A stretch of 64,000 nucleotides of DNA from Morella rubra (GCA_003952965.2 CM025852.1:25771457-25835456), one strand, 5' to 3'. Shown: positions 11,941-25,142, counted from the stretch's first letter. Notes: generated from the letters alone by a model not told the origin. Numbers and translations: made by a program.

Positions 11941-13599
11941 TAAATATCTGCGGTAATTCGACTTGTAAAATAGTCATGATGAAATCATTTTTTTATATAT
12001 ATATATATATATTGTCCAACCCTGATGGCCATGGCGTTGGTCCAAAGAAAAGGGAAGAAACTATATATATAAAAGCCTCAGTCGTACGTGTTTGGGCAAG
12101 TACGTAGCAGTTAATGCTTTTCATAAGTCGTAGAGTATATATTTGAATGAATCAGGCTTCCACGTACGATTTAAAAAAAAATTATCGGCAATGAAAATTC
12201 CATTAATTCCTGGCCTCCCTTTCAAACTTCTGTAGTCCCCAGAAGAATAGAGTTCTTTTTCTTTTTCTTTTTTGCTTTTTTCCTTTTTCGGGTGTATATT
12301 CCCTAAAAGGGTCTGTGCAGTGCTTGTGTTTAACAAGTGTATGATGTCCCATCTGAATGAACCCAATATTCTATGTGAAAGGCGGAACAAACATCTGGCC
12401 CAACCCCATGACGGGGTCACGGGCCAATGGGGTTGTAATTTTAGTTGAAAATTAAGTACAACCTAATCAACCATTGACCCATGCACTAAAACAAGTTTAG
12501 TAAATTATGAAGCCGTTTAACTCTTTAATTACAAAATTATGGATTGGACCTATCCCCTTAATCAAGTCCAAATATAGTGGGGACGGCTCTTTCCTCCATG
12601 ATAAACATTCACTCACTCGCCACACATTCCGTATTGCCTGATCTTAGAGACTTGTTTTCCTTTTGGTCTTTTTCCAGCACTAATCTGAACCCGGATTAGC
12701 GTAATCCATAGGGATTTAAATCCATGTCTTTCCAGCGCATACATCTGATTCGAGAAATTATAACGATGGATCAAGTCTTTGTGCCATCTAATTAAATCAT
12801 CTGACATGCTTAATTCTCTCCTTCCACAATTCTTTTTCTCCCTAATTTTGCTGTCAATCCTTAACAAGATAGTACTTGATCTAGTGCACGATCATGATCA
12901 TGATGATACAGTCGTATCGCACTTTCACATAGGATATGGAAGATAAGCATGCTATGCAAAACAAAAGGTACTGAGTATAGCTTGACAAAGCCAATCAATG
13001 TCGTCTTAGTGGCAAATATTTTCCCCGGCATGATATTTTGTCTTACACTATTATGTGTAAGACAATGTGACGTGCGTGGAGGTTGCTTTCACTAATTGCT
13101 GTTTTTAAGCTGTTTTATTCATGACATGGGTTTGCCGGTGGCAATCACCCATTTCTTCAAAAGATAACAAAACAAAACGCATTTGATTTCCTATAGAAAC
13201 CCAATTAAGTTCCTCCACCAGTAAACTTAATTACAATTACTTAATTAAGAAGAAAAAAAAATCAAGAATTGCGACGGTCGATGCTATCGTAGCATACAGA
13301 TTGTTGACGAATTGGTTTGGGCTTGAAAGGCCCAAATTAAGTTAGAACTCAATATCATAGGGGAAAAGGGAGAAGAAAATCTGACACGTACAGGCCCGAG
13401 TATGCTATGCCCCCTTCTATATCTTTGGAATGGGCTTAGAGTCTTGTTCATTTAGAAAGCGTTCCATCCAACCCTATTCAAAAACATGAACTCCCACATC
13501 TCTTTAGATTTGGTGAATAAATCAGTACTTTCCGAGTTTTTTTTTTTTTTTTTTCTACATAAGAGGGGGAGAGGGGTGACCAGTATAGCAACCCTCCCC

Positions 13600-13855
13600 A
13601 AGTGTGATCATAAGAGCATTATCCTGTTGCAGAATGTTTGGTTTGAATCATAACTACTGTCCAATAGGCGAGTCCGTCACCACAGTACCAGTAAAACTAT
13701 CAGAAAGTCCCAAACCCGTCTACTAGGCCCAAAACCTGACTTTACTTTTGTAAGCGATTTCAACTTATGTCCGTACTCGAACTCCGAACTTTGAGACTAA
13801 TAAACTATAGGTGGTACCAACTAGACTATAGCCTTGCTGGCAAATCAGTACCTCC
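13600..13855 (-). mobile_element. Probable tRNA-derived SINE relic
   Basis: Read on the minus strand, the right end has an A-box-like TAGTTGGTACCACC followed about 30 bp later by a B-box-like GGAGTTCGAGTACGG, the spacing of an RNA polymerase III promoter in plant SINEs. It does not fold as a tRNA. A long T-run (about 13538-13554, plus strand) lies about 50 bp beyond the other end, where a SINE's A-rich tail would sit on the minus strand. Boundaries and family are uncertain. Confidence 0.4.
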
Positions 13856-14180
13856 CGAGTTACCAGTAAAGTCCAATACGTAAGAGAATAGTCATTGGAG
13901 TGAGCTTGGGATTAGGCAAGCTGCCAAGCTGTATCTCCAAGTACATGGACCCCATAGAAGCACCGACATAGGACAATCTTAAATGGGTGGTTGTGGTGAA
14001 ATCAATAAGGTGGGTACGTTGCAGGCTTTTTTCGCGATGCTTTTTTGTGTGACACTATACGGGCCAAGCTTGGTGAAGTTGACCATTAAAAACTTGGATA
14101 CATTCAAGCATGGCAGGCGTAGACTTGACGGCCAACTTTCCAGCTCTAGTAGCAAATGATGATTAATTTGAGCTCAAAAT

Positions 14181-14253
14181 CGTTGCAATTTCCTCCTAAT
14201 TTAAAGAATTTGCTTCCATTGTAAAATATTTAAATTAGGAGGAAATTGCAACG
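14181..14253. repeat. Perfect 25-bp inverted repeat (hairpin)
   Basis: Arms 14181-14205 and 14229-14253 are exact reverse complements, with a 23-nt loop. The arm contains GCAATTTCCTCCTAATTT. It is isolated from any gene, 6.4 kb upstream of the NOR-like NAC start. It could be a recent foldback, a MITE core or a small-RNA hairpin; the sequence does not decide. Confidence 0.85.
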
Positions 14254-17200
14254 GTCTACTCGCCGTCCAGAGGAATCGGCTATAAATGTCTTAGAACGGT
14301 CTAAAATTTACCAAGCGCTCATCCACTAGTTCTAGCTTGACTATCCAGGGCCCCACGTAGCGTCCTAATTCGTTTCAATGCACATCGAGCAGATATTTTT
14401 TCTGAGAAAGTCCTTTTTCTGCTCGGGCCGCCTCTGCCAAAACATGTCGATTGTCGAGTCAAACAAATGACTCATCGAACATGCATGTCATCACTGAATG
14501 GGGTGTGGGTTGGTGCAACGATAATGGTTAGCACATGATATCACATGTATTTGGTGGCTCAGACCCCACCACGTCCGACGTGATTTTATCCACACGTTTA
14601 CAGTATTTTTTTTCTTTTTGAGAAATTTAGCGCATGTACATTAAGAGCTGTTCTTATCTCTTTATTTAATTAAAAATATCTTAATATAATAAAATTTAGA
14701 AGCTCAACATAATTGCGAGATCAACAAGGCTTAATCTACCCAGTGACAATGCGAAAGCATTACTTCTCTACGGTAACCAAGAGAAAAAGACGAAATTATC
14801 TAATTCTTATGTAGAATTAACTTATAATAAATTACAAAATGACCAGCAATATTGCGACGACGTGGGTCACGTGTTTTTCACTCACGAAAGAAGTCGTGAA
14901 ATTTGTGAATCACGTGAAGTAGTATGACAACGACGTCGTATTGAAGTTAGGACTGGCAATATTTATCGTTTGAGGCACCATGAAAAGAAACCTTTGGTAA
15001 TTATTCCAAACATTACATTGTAGACTCTACTTTTCTTTTTCATAGTCATATAGACCGGAATCTACTTAGGTATAACCGATGTAGGAAGTTTGGAAATCGG
15101 AAAGCAAGTTCCTCGATGCAAAAACTTCTTCTTCTTTTAATTTCATTAATGTTTCTACCTTTTACCTTTCTTGGGTCAACTTTTGATCCTTAGACACAGC
15201 AGTACTCTTATCACGGGTACAATTTCTATGACGCAAGTGCTTGCGTGAGAATTAGCCCCCAAGGTCTCTATATTGGTCACTCTCTTTATGCAAAACAATA
15301 CGTTTTTCCTCATAACGAAAAATATGCATATCTTTTGCGAATTAGACATAAAAGCAAGCCGAAATTTTGGGTCAAGCGAGGATAAGTCTTATGCCTTTTT
15401 GGTGCGATAGTTTCCATATTTATCTCTCGGGTTTTTTTGGATAGAAAATACGTTCACATTAGACTACTTGAGCGGTACGTTACATAATTTCTAGAGCATC
15501 GACCCCTACCGATTAATTAGTCTTTTATTGCCCCGAATAGATCTTAGGACATGGAGATCTATAAGATTAAAGGGGAAAAAAAGGACTCGAAAAGAAATGA
15601 ATGGTTGTGACTATCTTGCTTTGAATTGAAGGACGTCTTTCTAGGATAAAAAAACAAGACAAAACAAAAAAGTGAAGGTCTTTTGTAATTGCAAACATGG
15701 AATTAGAATAGGTTGCTTACTTGCTTTTCATCGAAAACCCAGAATTATTCTTCCAAATTAACCTCGACAAGGCAAGGCAGCATATTCTCTTTATTGCATG
15801 CAATTTCGTCCTCGATCTCAAAATCAGACCAAGAGACATGTCACGATACCTCATGCAGACGTGATTGCCCACGTGTAAATAAATTTTTCTGGCGTCAGCT
15901 AATATCAAATTAATTGCTACTATAGCTATAGCTAGTTGAAAAGTCAAGACGCATATATTTATATATATATACTACTCGACCTCAAAACTCACCGAACTGT
16001 CGGCATTATGGAAGCGCATGCAATATGAAATTAGTTGAAACTTCGAATTAAAATTTTTAAATAACACACATAAAGTCCCGATTACAACTACCCAATCAAT
16101 TGTTTATAAATATATTTGTTAAGACGGAACCAGCTTTCACACGAAATCCCATACAGGGAACGGGCGTGCTCTCCAATTTGCTGGGACTAAAGACGACAAA
16201 TATCCCATTCATCCACTTATTGCGGCCTTCGAGTTGTATGGTCTTCGATCGTCATCCGCCCACTTTTTCTTCGTTAAAGTCGACAAATATAGAGTTGCTT
16301 ATGAGCGGGAAGATGGGAATGCTTGATGGCAAATATCACGCTGTTCGATCCCATGCATTCATCTTTCTCTTTTATATTACTTTATATTAATATTTTCCGC
16401 ATTAATATTAGTCTTTCTAAAAATTATGTTATTGCAGTTTAGTCTCCCAAAATTTAAATTATGACTTCGCCTCCGTTCGTAACACATGAGGATGAACTAT
16501 ATATTGAATTTTCCCTAGATGGTACTAATTTATGGCATGCAAACTTTTTAAATATATATGCCCGTTCTAGACGTTAGAAGTTTGACATATTTTTTAATAT
16601 TTTATAACATTTAAAAAAGAAAAGCAACTCTAATATGCATCGAAGTCCAACTTCTTTTCAGCTTTGGACTCGGTGCTTCTCATCCATTAATATATATATA
16701 TATATATGACAAATATAATTTGGATCATACCACTGTGGTTGATTTTCTTTTCAGATTCATTTTTTATGCTTTTAGTAATTGACCCGTCAGACGCACCAAC
16801 ATATCCACTTTGATGGATAAGGTAGCTCGGTTGATCCTAATCTGTAAATGTACGCAATTAAGCTGAAAGTGGCCCTGGGTGATGACTTCTACGGTTCAAA
16901 TTGTTTTATGAGTTTGATTAAGATGACGTGGAAAAAGAAGACAAAGTGAGTGTCAAAGGGACGAATTTATATATATATATATATATAGCTGTCAGGCACA
17001 TTGACCACACGTGCAAGTAAAGAATCGAACAATTATCGGCGGTCAAAGCATATCTATCTGAAAGCATGGAAAGTTTCCTTTGGGCAAAAGCCCTCATAAT
17101 TGGCATCTCAGAATTATCCCAACGAACAATCTGACTCTACTGACCAATTACCTTTCATATTTATCATGTCCAGAGCCTGCAAAGTTAAATGTTCAAAACC

Positions 17201-18739
17201 TAGTACTTATCTTCCAATCCCGACACCTGGTGCGTTTTCTGGTCGTAGATTCTACAGGGGTTTCTCTGGATGCTTGCCACCTAATTTCTCCTTAAGCCCT
17301 GTAGGCTAGCAGGAAAAAAATAATAAAAAAAAAAAAAAAAAAGTCCAGTGCTTCACTTTGTCGTTCTTCTGCCCCAGCTAGCACTCGTGGACCTTTTACT
17401 ATCCTTTCCTTTTGATCACGATTTCATCCTAATCCGGTCGACCTATGAAAGAGAAAAAGGAATTCTACGCATCTCCATCACATCTCAAAATTAATGAATT
17501 AAGTTTTTTTTTTTTTTTTAATTTTTTATCTGAGAAGAAAAAACTAACTATTACATCAAAATATAGGCTGCCTGCCTCCTCTCCGTGATTCACGGTCACC
17601 TGCAATCTGTTCGCTCCCGTCCCGTCAATTTTATACTACGAAATCACAAATATTTTTCAAAAACAATCCAATCCATCCATCCATTTAATGGACACGATCG
17701 ATCAAATGAATATTTCCTTATTTTTCAATCTCTACAACCCTCTTCAACCTCGTCTATATGTGCATGAATTCTATTACTAATTTTATACGTGCATGAATTC
17801 TCTACATTAGACCATCTAAATTTATCTATATGTAAGTTTACTATATAAGGTATAGATGGAAATTTATTAAAATGAGTAGAACTTTGATGGTGTAATATCT
17901 TTCTTTGAATTATAAATTAACTTGTACATTAATTAATCTGATTTATTAGTAAGGAGCTCCAATTACGTACTTAGCTCTTTTAGTGTTCAAGCAAAAAATA
18001 AAAAACGAAGTTTTTATATATTTGATTGAATTTAACACTGATAGGCTGCGGGAGGCTCGCTAGCTCTTCAGATTAAAAAAAAACAAAAGTTAACAAAAAA
18101 AAAAAAATAAAGCGTCGAAAATCGCTCATTGGGAGGTAAAAGCAGTCCACGTGTGGCATAACATATCCGAAGTTTCGAGCAAAGCAGGCGTACGCAGTCT
18201 AGCATATTCCTTTTCCTCCAAGAGGACATACTCTGTTGAACCAGAAAAAAGCAGCTTTCTATATACCCCGATGCGGAACAAATTAAAAATATCTTTTGAT
18301 AAATATGTACGTAACGCGGAATTGTCGTGGCATTGTCACATAATCAGTACAATCCAAATGCGTCTAGTATAATTGGCGCCAAAGAGTGCCACACAATTAT
18401 TGGTTTCTAAACGTGATGTGGTCGATTTTGCACCAAGTATTCTAGCTGGAAATCATGTTCTAATTAATCTGGATTAAATTGTACAAAGATACTTGTTTCC
18501 CCCCGTGTACATTTGAACCTGTGCCCTATTGACCCTATCCCAGCAAAAAATGGAGCAAATTTTCATTGCCCTCTGAACTTAATTTCCACTTTTGTAATCT
18601 AAAGCCAGAATGTTAGCCCAAAGAATCCCGAAGATATTTACAGCAATGCATGAACCGCACTGCTCTAAATTTAACTAGAAAGCCATGCCTCGTTTCTTTG
18701 TTTTCTTCTTCTTTTTTTTTTTTTTTTTTTGGGACTTCT

Positions 18740-19961
18740 TCACTGCCGGAACCCGAAACCACCCGGCTGATTCGGGTATCTAAACTCGTACGCGTCAATC
18801 GAGTTGAAATAGTTCTGAGTCAGCGCGCTTGAGTTCTGGTGGAAGAAACCCGAGTTCTCGATTCGCTGGGTTCTGGATCCACTCTGAACCTCCTCATCCA
18901 CCGAGTTCCGGAACTTCTCTGGCTGGGATTCCACGTGGCACAGGGGCGGAATTGGAACGTACATGTCGTTACTGGTGTAATTCATTTGAGTCTGGGCTTG
19001 ATTTTCCATAGCCATTTCGGGCACCGAGTTGAAGCCTACAAGACTGGCCCAGTCGAAATTCCCGGAACCCAGATTCTGAAAGTTGAGCTTGTCATCTTGT
19101 TGCAGGTTCCTGAGAGAATTCACGCGTGGCAGAGAGAAGAAGCGGTCACCAATATCCGGCAATGACTCCAACACATCGTCCAAGTGTGACGAAGACGATG
19201 AGTCGTTGCTATATTCTTTGCTCGAACCGCTCATCGTTGGCTTCTGAGAGCTCGAGTGCTTCTTATAAATGCGACACAAGACCCAATCATCCAACTGCAA
19301 CCAGAAATAACTCCATCAGAAAAGAAAGTACAAACATATAACACAAACAAAAACAGAGTATTTCGGGAAGCATTTCAATACTAGCCATGTAGTGAAAAAA
19401 AATGGTTACCTTAGTGCTTCCGCTCTTTCTAGTGTGTTCTGTGAGACGGTACTCATGCATGATCCAATTAGTTTTTGTTCCTTTGGGGGCTTTTCCAACA
19501 TAGAACACTAGAGCTTTCTTGATGCCAACTTTACGGCCCTCCGTGGTGATGATCTTGTCAGTCCCTGTAGCCTTCCAATACCCAGTACCCGCAACCCTGT
19601 TTGGTCTTGAACCGTTCGGGTACTTCCTGTCCCTTGGACTAAAGAAATACCATTCCTTTTCACCAAATATAGCTTTACCTGTAAAAACAGAATTAGGGAG
19701 AATCTTTAGTACCAAAATCCAATTACGGCTCATGAAATCGGTCGTGCACGGTAAGCTTAAGATTTGAGGCGAAATCTTACTTGGAAGCACCCATGGATCG
19801 AACTTATACAAATCAATATCAGCGATGATTTGCAGACTGAAATGTTGCCCGGCTACTTTCCGGCATAGATATTGCACCAAAAGCTCCTCATCCGTGGGAT
19901 AAAACCGAAATCCCGGCGGCAAGCTCAGCTGGGAAAGTGGGTCTGTCTCCGCCACACCCAT
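18740..19961 (-). CDS. NAC transcription factor, RD26/ANAC019/055/072 stress clade
   Basis: Three exons encoding 334 aa: exon 1 19961-19781, exon 2 19678-19410, exon 3 19294-18740, all GT/AG. The NAC domain covers about residues 14-166 with [69 protein letters not shown] and [17 protein letters not shown]. The [19 protein letters not shown] start, the [11 protein letters not shown] and NFDWASLVG blocks and the [19 protein letters not shown] tail identify the RD26 (ANAC072)/ANAC019/ANAC055 group. That group is nuclear and is induced by ABA, jasmonate, dehydration and senescence. A continuous frame reaching upstream to 20216 is only the open 5' leader. The gene lies upstream of, and parallel to, the NOR-like NAC. 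Confidence 0.95.
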
Positions 19962-20095
19962 TTCTGTCAACAATTTTTCTAACAAAGAGAGAGAGAAAGT
20001 GCTCAGATCAGAGAGAGAGAGAAGGAAGAAGAAAGCTTGTTTTTTGAATTTTATTTCCTTCTTTTTTTTTTCTTGAAAGTTGAAGGGATTGGGGT

Positions 20096-20103
20096 TATTT
20101 ATA
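20096..20103 (-). promoter_or_regulatory. TATA box of the RD26-like NAC
   Basis: TATAAATA on the minus strand, 135 bp upstream of the ATG. A GA-rich leader (runs of AGAGAG at 19985-20020) lies between it and the start codon, a normal layout for a plant promoter. Confidence 0.65.
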
Positions 20104-20205
20104 CAGATTTGGACCAGACTCAAACAGAGACATAAGTACGGTCGTCCCTGTCTTACTGTTGGCTGTATGGGACCCATCTTCAGTTCATCACCTTTCAAAA
20201 TTCCC

Positions 20206-20213
20206 CACGTGTC
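20206..20213. promoter_or_regulatory. G-box/ABRE in the RD26-like promoter
   Basis: CACGTGTC contains the ABRE core ACGTGTC, about 105 bp upstream of the TATA box. A second CACGTG follows at 20481-20486. ABREs bind ABF-type bZIP proteins, matching the ABA and drought induction known for RD26-clade genes. Confidence 0.6.
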
Positions 20214-20499
20214 CAAAGTAATTCGACTTTATCGTGCGGCCGACCTTATCTGGTTCGACTACGGTGCATGAACCGTCACAACTGTACAAATTAACAATGG
20301 TGAGTCATCAACAAAAAAAGAATACACGCGTCCACTGCCTGATATATCTTCCAGAAACTTGAGCTAAGAAGAGTATCGCGAATCCAATGTTTATTGCAGG
20401 AAAAAATAAAGGCTTTTTGCACAGGCACAAACAAACAAACCAAAAACAAAACGTTTTTGCCAAGCAATAAAGCGTTTTCACACGTGGGTGTGGGGGGGG

Positions 20500-22650
20500 G
20501 GGGGAGCGCCGAGAGCGCGAGAGTTAGGCAGGAATTTTGTCAAAAGAAAGAGAAAGCCAAAAAAAGTGGTCTAACGGTGGGAACAATTGGGTGACACGTT
20601 AGCAAAACCCCTTTTTTAATTTTTCTTTTTGGGTGGGTTTATAGGTTTCTTTCACTCATCAACCTCTATGGGCTAGCTTACAAGTGTAAAATAATGTTAC
20701 AAAGGGGGTTGGACCATTTGGTGGATATCACCAAAAAGATTGGCAACGATGTGGTTTAAGTCAAAGTTCTTGAATGGGCCCACGAACTAGATTGTTCTCG
20801 TTTGATTTGAGGTGGGTTTAGACTTTTGTGAACGTGGAGCATCTTAAGTTGAAGAGATAAACAGAGATGGGTATGCTTTTGTTGGGGATTTCGCAATGTT
20901 AGGTGGGTCATGACTTTGAGAAAAAAAAGGAAAAAAGAAAGTGGGTATTTGAGGATAAAGGGGACATAAAAAAAGGTTTTGTATTACATAAGCCATGACA
21001 TGTGGTCATGTTCGTTTTTATTTATTTTTTTGTAAGATTTGAATCTTATTTTTATTTTTACAATCAATATTATAACACATATGTATTCTAATATAACACT
21101 TTATATTTTTTTATACACATTAATCCCTTTAAATAATTTTTACACGTATTCTTATATAATTTTAACACCATCTAAATATTCACAAATTCATAAAATCTTA
21201 AAAAAAACATGAAAACGAACATCACCATGATTTTTATGATGATCGTATATTTTGACAAGTAGGAGTTCATGCTGTATTTTTATTTTTTTTGTCAAAGAAT
21301 GGGAAAAACAAAACCCGCAAGAGAAAGATAAAATCCGAACCACGAAAAAAAACAGAAAGATAAAATCCGAACGTGGGTCAATTGGGGGTTAAATTAGCTT
21401 TGAAACTTGAGATTTTTGGTACACGCCACGTGCAGGTATCGGTGTTGCTACATGGCACCGCGTGAGTGGCAATGCGGCAGAACTCTTTGGAATAAGCAGA
21501 CACTTGTCAAGGTCTTGTGGAGACCAAAAATTTGCGGCACACCAACTTTTGTTTCTGTGTATGACTTTAATTCAAAGCTGTAATTTTTAGACGGCTGCCT
21601 TGCACGTTTACTGTAGTCTATAAAGCCTTGATCATGGCTATGAACCACATAGCAACGCGTTTTATTTCATAATTTGGTCCCCAAATTACCGCTTATTAGG
21701 ATCAACCTTTGAAAACAAATTAAACTGCTCCAGTTGAAGGTCTAAAGTACAATTAATTTTTGTTGATTATTTGGCTGTAAATCTGGTAATTTAAATGTGC
21801 TAGTACGTATACGCCATTCATATGTCTTAAAATGCTTAAATCATTATTTGTCGGAAAAACTTAATTAAGCGGATACGAAAGGATATTTTTATGATAAATA
21901 TTGTAATACTCCCTTAGACCAAACAACACGTGCGTCTTGCTTGCCTATAGGAGCATATAATATTTAATAGAAACCAATTAATTAGGACGTTTCGATTGGA
22001 AGGCGTATAATAGAGTAAAAGTTTAAACTATATATAAAGATTTCTTCAATTTTGATGATTCGGTAATCATCGTATCAGATCTATTCTCATGATGTTCTGG
22101 TCATTTTATTTTCTATTCTCAAGATTTCTTATTTCTGCCCCATATCAATCATTATCCATCAACTTTTATGTTCTAATTTATTTAGATAGGTCTAGAATAA
22201 AGTTTTATTAGGATTTATAAAATGTCAGTGAAATTTTTTAAAGATATTTGAATTGTAAATTGATTTTTATTGGAGTTCCTAAAAAAGTGTGTAGATATAT
22301 GATTTAAAATTTTTTTATTTTTTTAAAAAGGGTTGACCGAATTTGTGTTTAATTTTTAATATTTTATATATTTGGTTGTGAATTTTTTTACTTGCAAAAT
22401 ATTTACTCAAAAAGAGTGAATATTTTAAATTGTTGAACAACACTTACGATTTTTAAGTCGTAAAAGATCATAAAATCATAATCAGAATGTTGGTTGAAAT
22501 TATAGAGATCAATTCGAAATTGACTTTCGAATTGAAAATTTTAATTTAAAGAAAGAAAGACACGTCATATGAGTTCTACAACGTAATCTCAAATTGGCTA
22601 ATAACTAATACAGTCAGCATTAATCATTTAATTTCTCGCCCATCGTATTA
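20500..22650. other. Intergenic, nothing recognised
   Basis: Distal promoter sequence of the RD26-like NAC, with a 13-G run at 20491-20503 next to it, followed by AT-rich DNA without coding or repeat signal that I can identify. Confidence 0.45.
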
Positions 22651-22661
22651 TCACTTCGTTT

Positions 22662-23200
22662 TCTCAATTGCGTCTTGATATTCGTAAACTACGGAGTTAA
22701 GCCGCATAAAGGGCAAAGCCGCCCCTTTTTTTTCTTCTCCTTGTGCACTACAGTACATATACCCAAACAACGACGTGTAAATTTGATTGACCATTAGGAA
22801 ACGGCTGGCGGCTGAGAAAGTGCAGAAAAATCGTTCGTTCTAATTGCGCCGTATTATTGATATAGTGTTTGGGAGTAAAATTTTAGATTAAAATTTTAAG
22901 AGTTATAAATTGGTGAAGGGAGAATGAAAAAATAGGTGAAAAAGTGAAAAAAATTTATAAAAAACTGAATAAAGAGAAAGAATTATAATAATAATAAAAT
23001 TTTAGTTGGACAAATTCAATTGCGTCTTTGATATTCGTTAACTACGATAAGCCGCATAAAGGGCAAAGCCGCCCCTTTTTTTTCTTCTCTTGTGCACTAC
23101 AGTACATATACCCAAACAACGGCGTATAAATTTGATTGACCGTTAGGAAACGGCTGGCGGCTGAGAAAGTGCAGAAAAAATCGTTCGTTCTAATTATTAA
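22662..23200. repeat. Direct duplication of about 185 bp flanking a MITE-like insert
   Basis: The unit at about 22662-22850 recurs at about 23017-23200. Both contain TAAGCCGCATAAAGGGCAAA and AACGGCTGGCGGCTGAGAAA with a few substitutions and indels. The 166 bp between them starts GTGTTTGGGAG and ends AAAATTTTAG, resembling the Tourist-like MITE family in reverse. The arrangement suggests a tandem duplication around an insertion. No ORF. Confidence 0.8.
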
Positions 23201-24118
23201 ACTCTATTGGCTACAAGGGGGAAAGTTCAAATCAGTTGGCTATATGCCAATTAAACGAAAGGGTTACTAAATTTCGGATGCGCCACCTTGAAAAATATAC
23301 GAAGAGACTAGAAATTGGTGTTGATTCCACCTAAATCCACCAACTGTATTAGAATGTGAAGTCTGCGCAGGGAGCATCTGCAGCAGTACCATTACTTTTA
23401 GACCGACTTTTCCTTGAACTTTCCGATCACTCGGAGTTTTCTAGGCTTGCCTTTTGATTTAGAAAAACGGCTGGCCAACATGTGGTGGATTGAATTCAAT
23501 TATGTATCGGCATTCAAGAACAGGAATAGGGTGTGAAATGGACCCTGGTTTCATGGTCGGGCTTGACCTTTCCATCCACTAGCTAGGTTTAGTCGTAGCA
23601 TTTTTAGCGTTGGAACATTTATACAAGCCTCCGGTGAGCTTTTAAAAGCTGTTAATTAAATATGGAAGGTAGACTGTAGGGGATCAATTCCAGTGTTTGA
23701 GTCATTAGTGCTTATGAAACGCTCTTCATGATCTTGACCAAATAGTCTAACTTCATTGTTTTCAAGGATTTGACATTCGTTGACAATTGACTAAAATTAT
23801 GATCTGAGAAAAAATTTGCAAAACTAGAGCAAATTGGGATGATAAACACATAACAAGCTATAGCAGTATGAATCTAAAAAGGGGTCAGAGATCAGACAAC
23901 TGCAGGGAAAGAAGTGGAGAAGTAAATAAAGAGAGAAATTGCTACATGACTTTTCTTTCATTACGGATCTTCTGGCTTGGCAGTGGCTGTTCATTAACTG
24001 AACTTTTGCCCCTATAGTAAAAGACCTCGATTGATTATGGAGAAACATACAGAAAGTGTAGTGATATTAGATGATTCAGAAGATCAGGATAAAATCCTGG
24101 TTAAGCAAAGTTGTTATT

Positions 24119-24209
24119 TGCCTATATCTCATTAGATGATACAGAAGATCAGGATAACAAGTTGCTTGCTTGTTATCCTGATTTTCTGAATCATCTGATG
24201 AGATACTGC
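24119..24209. repeat. Foldback in ABCG fragment 1, 7-nt loop
   Basis: Core arms 24134-24161 and 24169-24196 with a loop of 7 nt (24162-24168). Imperfect pairing continues outward to about 24119 and 24209, giving a stem near 40 bp. The arms correspond to the start of ABCG exon 3 (29590-29650 in the intact gene), once sense and once antisense. A further direct copy of the arm lies just upstream at 24068-24090. Confidence 0.8.
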
Positions 24210-25142
24210 AAAAATAAATATCAGAATAAAGCACGATACAGAAAATGTTGTGGACGGGTACTATGGTCAAAGCACTTATAATGATACTTTAATATCCAAT
24301 GCCAAAGCCGCTCGATAAATTCACAAGGAGTTTTTCACTATATATAATAAAATGAGAAACCTATTCGAATTTAGTACTTGTGTGTTTATCGATCAAAAAC
24401 TGTGAGTAGCAAACCATATGTTTAAACAAAGTATATCTAGTTAACTTCGAACGTAGAAGAAGTACAATTATATCTTCAACCCAGAAAAATGCACTTGCGC
24501 CCCAGCATGAGTTCTTTATGCAATTCTCTCTTGGTAATTAGCAAAAACTTTTTTGAGCAATGCATACCCCTCCAACAATATTAACACCATGCAAACAAAC
24601 AGGATTCTAGTACTACATGAGACTTCAACGTCCCATTTCGAATGTGTTGTGAAAAGTCTGCAGAAGAAGCCTACGGCAGTTTGGGAATGTGAAGAGAACG
24701 AGCAATATTGGGAAGGGGAAGACTATATCGAAGCTGCAGGAAGGAAATAAAATCATGTGAAAGATAAGACTGCATTACTATTGAGTAACAAGCATTTCCC
24801 GAGTTCTCTTGGAATTGTAAAAGCTTTCTAAGGTTTCCTAGGCCTTCTGATCAGTCACCCAAGGAAATTTCCAACTTTTAGACCCAGCTTTAGGAACACG
24901 CTTTTAGAACGGAGCTTGATAAGGACCAATCCAAGCACTACAGAGAGATATCAACCAGTAAGAAGCTATTCATGCAATATTTATCAAATCAACTTCTGAA
25001 ATGAAAGTCAATGTTAGTCCTACATACCATTGGCAAGATCTAACAGATAATCTGCAAGATTCATGGCAACCGAAGGGGAATATCCGATGCTGGAAAAATA
25101 TTTCATGGCTCCCGATCCTTTCCCAAAGTGCAAAGGCGGGCT

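Larger units (their letters stand above)
8230..18739. other. Intergenic, about 10.5 kb between the two NAC genes
   Basis: No gene recognised on either strand. It contains a Tourist-like MITE (11747-11940), a probable SINE (about 13600-13855), a perfect 25-bp inverted repeat (14181-14253) and several AT microsatellites (11993-12013, 16690-16707, 16968-16987). Candidate ORFs here are under 120 aa and lack codon or family signal. The right part is the 3' flank of the RD26-like NAC. Confidence 0.5.

Noticed and set aside
13600..13855. tRNA gene
   Set aside because: A- and B-box-like motifs are present but no cloverleaf can be drawn; a SINE relic fits better.
19962..20216. N-terminal extension of the RD26-like NAC
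   Set aside because: It would read through the TATA box and leader; homologues start at the MGV Met at 19961.
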